Shown: positions 1-2,762 of the stretch, piece after piece
Layout: each line of letters begins with the position of its first letter
How positions within the stretch are numbered: position 1 is the stretch's first letter
Source of the DNA: JBCCFW01 sp039029535
Lineage (GTDB): Bacteria > Acidobacteriota > JBCCFW01
NCBI GenBank assembly: GCA_039029535.1
Contig: JBCCFW010000286.1
Coordinates: 1 to 5,045, forward strand
Length of the DNA stretch: 5,045 nucleotides
Reading direction: 5' to 3'
Translations under genes and position numbers: made by a program
The notes under the pieces: generated by a model
The model's database searches: none
The model's input: the letters and a program-made list of their open reading frames with translations, nothing else
What the model was told of the DNA's origin: nothing

Positions 1-140
1 CATATGTTTTTGTCTCTAGTGGTGTTGATAAATGGTCGCCTGGTGTCTTTGCTAGCTAAGGGTAGCGCTGTACGCTTTAGCGTCTCAGCCAGATCTTGTG
101 CAGGAGTGTAGGTAGGCATATGGGTTGCACTCCTTCTCGG
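1..140. other. AT-richer non-coding left flank
   Basis: I see no gene here. Hand count gives 57 G+C in the first 120 bases (47.5%), against about 73% in a typical line of the neighbouring coding sequence (301-360). The stretch contains small inverted repeats (ACGCT at 72-76 against AGCGT at 79-83; GCTAAG at 55-60 partly against CTTTAGC at 75-81) and two copies of CATATG (1-6 and 117-122). The composition change falls close to where recognisable FGE-fold coding sequence begins, so this may be the far side of an insertion or deletion junction. No tRNA, IS end or integrase site is recognisable. Confidence 0.45.
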
Positions 141-150
141 CCGTTATCCG

Positions 151-648
151 GTGACGAACGAGGAGTATGGACGGTTTTTGGAGGAGGAACGCGGCCGCGA
201 GAAGCCAAGCCATTGGGAGGCTGAGGACTTCAACGCTCCACGCCAGCCGGTTGTCGGAGTGACCTGGGACGACGCGCAAGCCTTCTGCGAGTGGGCTGGC
301 GGTCGCCTCCCGATCGAGGCCGAGTGGGAGTACGCCTGCCGGGCGGGGACGACGACGACTTACTGGTCAGGCGACACCGAGAAGGACCTGGCCCGAGTGG
401 GCTGGTACGAAGAGAACTCGGGCGGGAAGCCGCGCGTCGTGGGTGAGCTGGAAGCGAACCCGTTCGGGCTGCACGATATGCACGGCAACGTGAACGAGTG
501 GTGCCAAGACGAGGGGGGTACGGACCGCGTGATCCGCGGCGGGTCGTGGGGCGGCGCCGCGGGGTACTGCCGCGCGGCGTGCCGGCTCCGGTACCGCCCG
601 GGCAACCGCTGGAGGAACCTGGGCTTTCGCTTGTCCCGAGGTCAGTAG
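151..648 (+). pseudogene. FGE-sulfatase (SUMF1-type) domain protein, N-terminally truncated, likely remnant
   Basis: The 165-residue reading frame matches the C-terminal two thirds of the formylglycine-generating-enzyme fold. It has PVTNEEY at the start, GGRLPIEAEWEYACRAG at about 50-66, NPFGLHDMHGNVNEWCQD at about 103-120, and a RVIRGGSW...NLGFRLSRGQ end. Members are usually about 220-300 residues and begin with a further segment before 'GRYPVTN'. Here the open frame can be extended only to 112 (stop TAG at 109-111), adding GRYP but no FGE N-terminus. The GTG at 151 has no Shine-Dalgarno sequence, so it is a nominal start. Two more oddities are visible. The loop between WCQD and RVIRGGSW is only five residues, and of the two active-site cysteines of true FGE (human C336/C341) the first aligns with Gly and only the second is kept. 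It is therefore not a canonical sulfatase-activating enzyme. Such domains also occur in ergothioneine-type enzymes, kinase-linked proteins and diversity-generating retroelement targets. Fold assignment is firm; functionality is doubtful. Confidence 0.8.
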
Positions 649-649
649 G

Positions 650-928
650 CGCCGGTTCCCGTAGGCGGCGAAGCACGCCGGAGGGCTGGTGGCCGGTAGC
701 CCACGCGGCGCGAGTCACGAGGTGGCGGTAGCCCCGAGGCGACGAGTGTGAGGCGCCCTGCCCGTGCTTCTCGTCCCAGTGACACGGACACGCGCACCTC
801 CTCCGCTCGATCTCGTCCGGCCACACCCCCTCCGCGAGCTGCACCTCCGGGCACGCCCGGCAGTGGTCGTGCGGGCAGAAGTCCAGGATGGTCGTGCGGG
901 TGATGAGGTCGTCGTCGTGCTCGGCCAT
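650..928 (-). CDS. Small Cys/His-rich protein, probable zinc binder, 3' end lost or unclear
   Basis: The minus-strand frame starts with ATG at 928-926 and begins MAEHDDDLITRTTILDF. A cluster of potential metal ligands follows: Cys18, His20, His22, Cys23, Cys26, then Cys45, Cys47, Cys49, His50. This suggests a small zinc-ribbon-like fold, although no family is recognised. About the first 56 codons end almost entirely in G or C, as expected for a real gene here. After that the sequence turns into low-complexity Ser/Pro/Arg-rich text. The same frame stays open to 230, antisense to the FGE remnant, and that extension is almost certainly not native. The coordinates given cover the 93 codons outside the FGE frame. 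The Shine-Dalgarno match is weak (CAGGG just before ATG). It could be a truncated gene whose end was replaced when the FGE fragment came to lie next to it, or a chance frame. Confidence 0.4.
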
Positions 929-1037
929 GCCCTGTGGTAGAGCACGGGCCGTGCCAGACGGAAGACAGGGCGAGAGGGCGATCTCGAGGAGGGGTGGAGG
1001 AGATCTGCCGGGAAGGGACCTGTGGGCAGGGGGTTGC
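929..1037. promoter_or_regulatory. Spacer with 13-bp palindrome upstream of Cys-rich frame
   Basis: This is the gap between the 3' end of the 229-residue membrane protein gene and the start of the Cys-rich frame, both on the minus strand. It holds a perfect palindrome, GCACGGGCCGTGC, at 942-954, whose near edge is 13 bases from the ATG and so could act as an operator. A weaker pair, GATCTC at 980-985 against GAGATC at 1000-1005 (14-base loop, no T-run), might be a termination hairpin for the upstream gene. No sigma-70-like promoter is convincing. All roles are inference from symmetry and position. Confidence 0.25.
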
Positions 1038-1727
1038 TCAGAGCGTGTGGTTGACTAGTCGCCGCTCCGTGTCCCGTAGCCGTTGCATCCTGGCTGGCTC
1101 TGCCGCGCTGATCGTAGTCGACAGCGCGAGCGCAGCTGCGGCCAGGGCTGGGCGGGGGACCCACCGACGAGGGCGAGTGTGAGCGACGGGGCGCTCGAAC
1201 TTCACGAGAGCGCTAGGGCGAGCCTCTTCCCGGGACTCGGCCCCCTCTGTCTCCAGCCTGGACAGCTCCCTCTGGGCCTCGAGTGCGGCCTCGGCAAGCC
1301 ACAGGGACGCTCTGCCGCGGATGCTCGCGTGCTCCCGGATCAAGTGCTTGAACGCGTGCGCTGTGCGCCTGAGGAGCGGGAGGGCGATGGCGGGCGCTAT
1401 CGCTGGCCCCTGGTCTCGTGAGCCAGTGGCCTTGAGGATCTCCGACGCGAAGGCGTCGGCCAGCTTCGGGTAGCGTTGTGGGTGGCGCATGAGATGCGAA
1501 TAGAGCCAATAGAGCTGGTGGAACCGGGGCGAGCCGGAATCCAATTCGCCATCCCAGGCAAGCTGCACGAGTTCGCGACGGAGGGGGGCGAACTGGCTGC
1601 GTGTTGATGCGGTCCTTCGGACGCGGGTGTAGGCCCTACGACTCCAGAGCTCGTAGGCGCCAAAGGTGAGCTCGCCAAGCGCGACACCGGCAACTGCCAG
1701 CGCCGCCAGTCCGAGGAGATGGGTCAT
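1038..1727 (-). CDS. Hypothetical protein, 229 aa, with hydrophobic N- and C-terminal segments
   Basis: I do not recognise a family. Residues 4-18 (LLGLAALAVAGVALG) form a hydrophobic helix with no charge before it, which could be a signal anchor. It is followed by a basic stretch (about 30-51) and a soluble helical middle rich in Leu, Ala, His and Arg, with aromatic-rich FHQLYWLYSHLM at 69-80. A second hydrophobic segment lies at about 193-209, followed by a charged tail ending NHTL. The start is well supported: AGGA (1738-1735) lies 7 bases upstream of ATG, inside the stop-codon region of the preceding gene, pointing to one transcript and coupled translation. Only 9 bases separate the two genes. 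The probable location is the membrane with a cytoplasmic central domain, but topology is inferred. It could be part of a phage-derived cassette or of an accessory system linked to the divergent STAND gene; the sequence does not decide. Confidence 0.75.
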   Translation of the reverse strand: MTHLLGLAALAVAGVALGELTFGAYELWSRRAYTRVRRTASTRSQFAPLRRELVQLAWDGELDSGSPRFHQLYWLYSHLMRHPQRYPKLADAFASEILKATGSRDQGPAIAPAIALPLLRRTAHAFKHLIREHASIRGRASLWLAEAALEAQRELSRLETEGAESREEARPSALVKFERPVAHTRPRRWVPRPALAAAALALSTTISAAEPARMQRLRDTERRLVNHTL

Positions 1728-1734
1728 AGCTGCA

Positions 1735-1739
1735 TCCTA
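1735..1739 (-). promoter_or_regulatory. Ribosome binding site overlapping upstream stop codon
   Basis: Read on the minus strand, the stop TAG (1739-1737) of the 137-residue gene overlaps the AGGA (1738-1735) that serves the 229-residue gene, leaving a 7-base spacer to its ATG at 1727. This arrangement fixes the start of the second gene and implies translational coupling. Confidence 0.6.
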
Positions 1740-2150
1740 CTTGGCCTTGGCCGTCCGTCCATTCTTGCCATTGCGCTGGGAGCGCCCCGGCCTTCTAGCT
1801 TGCCCGCTCCTCGGCTTTTGGGGCTCGGGTGGTGAGGCCTGGCCCTCGGCCACCACCTCGTTCTGGTAGATGATCCTATCGACTTGCGCCTGAGTCCAGT
1901 TGAGCTTGTCCATGAACAGCGCGGCCCGATAGTCCCTCAGTTCGGCGGCCATCCGCTCGATCTCGTCATCCTTGGCCTGTAGCGCCAGGTGGACCTCTCT
2001 ACCCTTCAACCAGGCCGCAAACCATCGGAACACGATGGTGATCGCAGCAAAGGTGAGCACGTAGGCCAGAACCGTTCCGGCGCCGAGACGCTCGACCCAC
2101 TGGACGAACTTTTCGCCCGCCTCAAGCTGCTCTGGTGTGACTTCTGGCAT
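1737..2150 (-). CDS. Hypothetical membrane protein, 137 aa, one TM helix plus coiled coil and basic tail
   Basis: No family is recognised with confidence. The protein has an acidic N-terminus (MPEVTPEQLEAGEKF), one transmembrane helix at about 24-47 (GTVLAYVLTFAAITIVFRWF core), and a heptad-like charged helix at about 50-80 (KDDEIERMAAELRDYRAAL) suited to a coiled coil. A helix-like segment follows at about 82-100, then a Pro-rich linker and a strongly basic tail (RRPGRSQRNGKNGRTAKAK). Small phage and prophage membrane proteins of holin-like type often show this layout, as do uncharacterised single-helix partners in defence loci, so either reading is possible. The ATG at 2150 has a strong GAGGAG (2159-2154) but with a short 3-base spacer. 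It is the first gene of a two-gene operon with the 229-residue protein immediately downstream. Confidence 0.75.
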   Translation of the reverse strand: MPEVTPEQLEAGEKFVQWVERLGAGTVLAYVLTFAAITIVFRWFAAWLKGREVHLALQAKDDEIERMAAELRDYRAALFMDKLNWTQAQVDRIIYQNEVVAEGQASPPEPQKPRSGQARRPGRSQRNGKNGRTAKAK

Positions 2151-2261
2151 CCGCTCCTCGACTGAATCACCAATATCATGTACCGCTCAGCCTAAATGGC
2201 CTAACAAGCCGGGATGAGTTCGGTCAAAGTAAGGCGCCCCTCCAGGAACTCGCTCTCTCAC
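2151..2261 (-). promoter_or_regulatory. Likely promoter region of the two-gene membrane operon
   Basis: This short gap, between the hairpin that closes the 44-residue gene and the ATG at 2150, must hold any promoter for the operon. On the minus strand a TTGACC (2227-2222) is followed 17 bases later by TTAGGC (2204-2199), a good -35 but a poor -10. GCCTAA occurs twice on the plus strand (2190-2195 and 2199-2204) 9 bases apart, overlapping that weak -10, and could be a binding-site pair. Both are suggestions only. Confidence 0.25.
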
Positions 2262-2306
2262 GAGGGCCGACCCGGAGCCGCGCGGACCCCGGGCCGGTCG
2301 GCCCTC
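2262..2306 (-). terminator. 11-bp hairpin directly after the 44-aa gene
   Basis: GAGGGCCGACC at 2262-2272 is perfectly complementary to GGTCGGCCCTC at 2296-2306, with a 23-base loop that can add three more G-C pairs (CGG 2273-2275 with CCG 2289-2291). Its edge touches the TAA stop (2309-2307) of the minus-strand small gene. No T-run follows on the minus strand, so it is a GC-rich hairpin without the classical tail, as is frequent in high-GC bacteria. On the plus strand it is followed by TTAC, also not a T-run. Its placement supports termination of the small gene and separation from the operon below. Confidence 0.55.
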
Positions 2307-2441
2307 TTACGGCTCCTCCGCGTTGGTCTCACTTCGCCCGTCCGGTGGCGGTCCCGGCGAGCAACGGGCCTTCCGGCCGACCAGGGCTGCGGCGAGCGTG
2401 AAACATCCGACGATGAGGGCAGCGAAGATTTCGGCGGGCAT
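2307..2441 (-). CDS. Small single-helix membrane peptide, 44 aa
   Basis: The frame beginning MPAEIFAALIVGCFTLAAAL has one hydrophobic helix at about residues 5-22, then GRKARC and a polar Pro/Glu-rich tail ending ETNAEEP. Positive charges directly after the helix suggest N-out/C-in orientation by the positive-inside rule. The start is chosen because GGAG (2451-2448) sits 6 bases upstream of this ATG. The frame remains open upstream to an ATG at 2567, but that longer form has no Shine-Dalgarno sequence and adds 42 residues of Arg/Pro-rich text without features. A perfect 11-bp hairpin begins immediately after the TAA. It is the first minus-strand gene divergent from the STAND gene. Similar short helices occur in phage lysis genes, small toxins and membrane-tethered defence components. 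None can be assigned. Confidence 0.55.
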   Translation of the reverse strand: MPAEIFAALIVGCFTLAAALVGRKARCSPGPPPDGRSETNAEEP

Positions 2442-2447
2442 TGACGT

Positions 2448-2451
2448 CTCC
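2448..2451 (-). promoter_or_regulatory. Shine-Dalgarno site deciding the 44-aa start
   Basis: GGAG within TGGAGACGTCA on the minus strand lies 6 bases before the ATG at 2441. The alternative in-frame ATG at 2567 has nothing comparable, so the short form is preferred. Confidence 0.5.
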
Positions 2452-2620
2452 AGCGTGGTTGGGGCTATGCACTGAACCGTCTGTTGTTTGCGCAGTTTCT
2501 CCGCACGGCCGGGGCGAAAGGGCGCAAGCGCAGGAGTCTCCTCACTCAAGAGACGGGGCGAGATCACCCGGGCTGCAAGGACTGGACGCGCCCAAACAGA
2601 AACTGATCTCTGAGCCAGGG

Positions 2621-2664
2621 CCCCGACCTAACTCATCAGCCGGGTCGGGGTGGTCGCCCCCACC
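2621..2664 (+). repeat. Two mutually exclusive hairpins sharing one arm
   Basis: CCCCGACC (2621-2628) is perfectly complementary to GGTCGGGG (2643-2650) with a 14-base loop. The same GGTCGGGG can instead pair with CCCCCACC (2657-2664), giving seven of eight pairs around a 6-base loop. Neither is followed by a T-run. The layout could be an attenuator-like switch if transcribed, or overlapping protein-binding dyads if not. It lies about 100 bases before the STAND gene start. Confidence 0.4.
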
Positions 2665-2750
2665 TCGGGCACCTCTCCATCACCATCCTCGGCAGCCCGA
2701 AGCGTTTCGCACCCTGAACGGCGCTCATGCTGCGCCTCAGGCCCCACTTG

Positions 2751-2756
2751 TAGACT
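2751..2756 (+). promoter_or_regulatory. Candidate -10 hexamer for leaderless STAND mRNA
   Basis: TAGACT fits the TAnnnT form of a -10 element and ends 6 bases before the ATG at 2763, the spacing expected if transcription starts at the A of ATG. No good -35 is seen 16-19 bases upstream, and no Shine-Dalgarno sequence lies before the ATG (GCCGAG only), both compatible with a leaderless start. Confidence 0.4.
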
Positions 2757-2762
2757 GCCGAG

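Larger units (their letters stand above)
2442..2762. promoter_or_regulatory. Divergent intergenic region between the 44-aa gene and the STAND gene
   Basis: This 321-base region has no convincing gene of its own; frames crossing it on both strands lack start signals and read as Arg/Pro/Ser-rich shadow sequence. It must hold the promoters of both divergent units. Visible structure includes a short palindrome AGGAGTCTCCT (2532-2542), two competing inverted repeats at 2621-2664, and a TAGACT hexamer (2751-2756) placed for leaderless transcription of the STAND gene. The in-frame TAG inside that hexamer (2751-2753) also limits the STAND gene from starting further upstream. Confidence 0.5.

Noticed and set aside
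540..648. A complete diversity-generating retroelement
   Set aside because: No template repeat similar to the FGE tail and no reverse transcriptase frame is present in the window; only the tail resemblance remains, listed as a finding.
715..1164. Minus-strand 149-codon frame overlapping the Cys-rich start
   Set aside because: It is Ser/Arg/Thr/Pro-rich, overlaps the Cys-rich frame and the 3' end of the 229-residue gene in another frame, and shows no motif or start signal.
2190..2210. GCCTAAC core (2199-2205) resembling one end of an integron attC site
   Set aside because: No matching GTTAGGC-type partner lies within about 130 bases downstream, and no paired inner boxes are visible.
2594..2612. 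A 19-base stretch that, from memory, matches a common coding version of the c-Myc epitope tag, suggesting vector contamination
   Set aside because: The match ends before the EEDL part of the tag, flanks show no vector sequence, and it is not in a real coding frame; chance is the simpler reading, though a vector screen would settle it.
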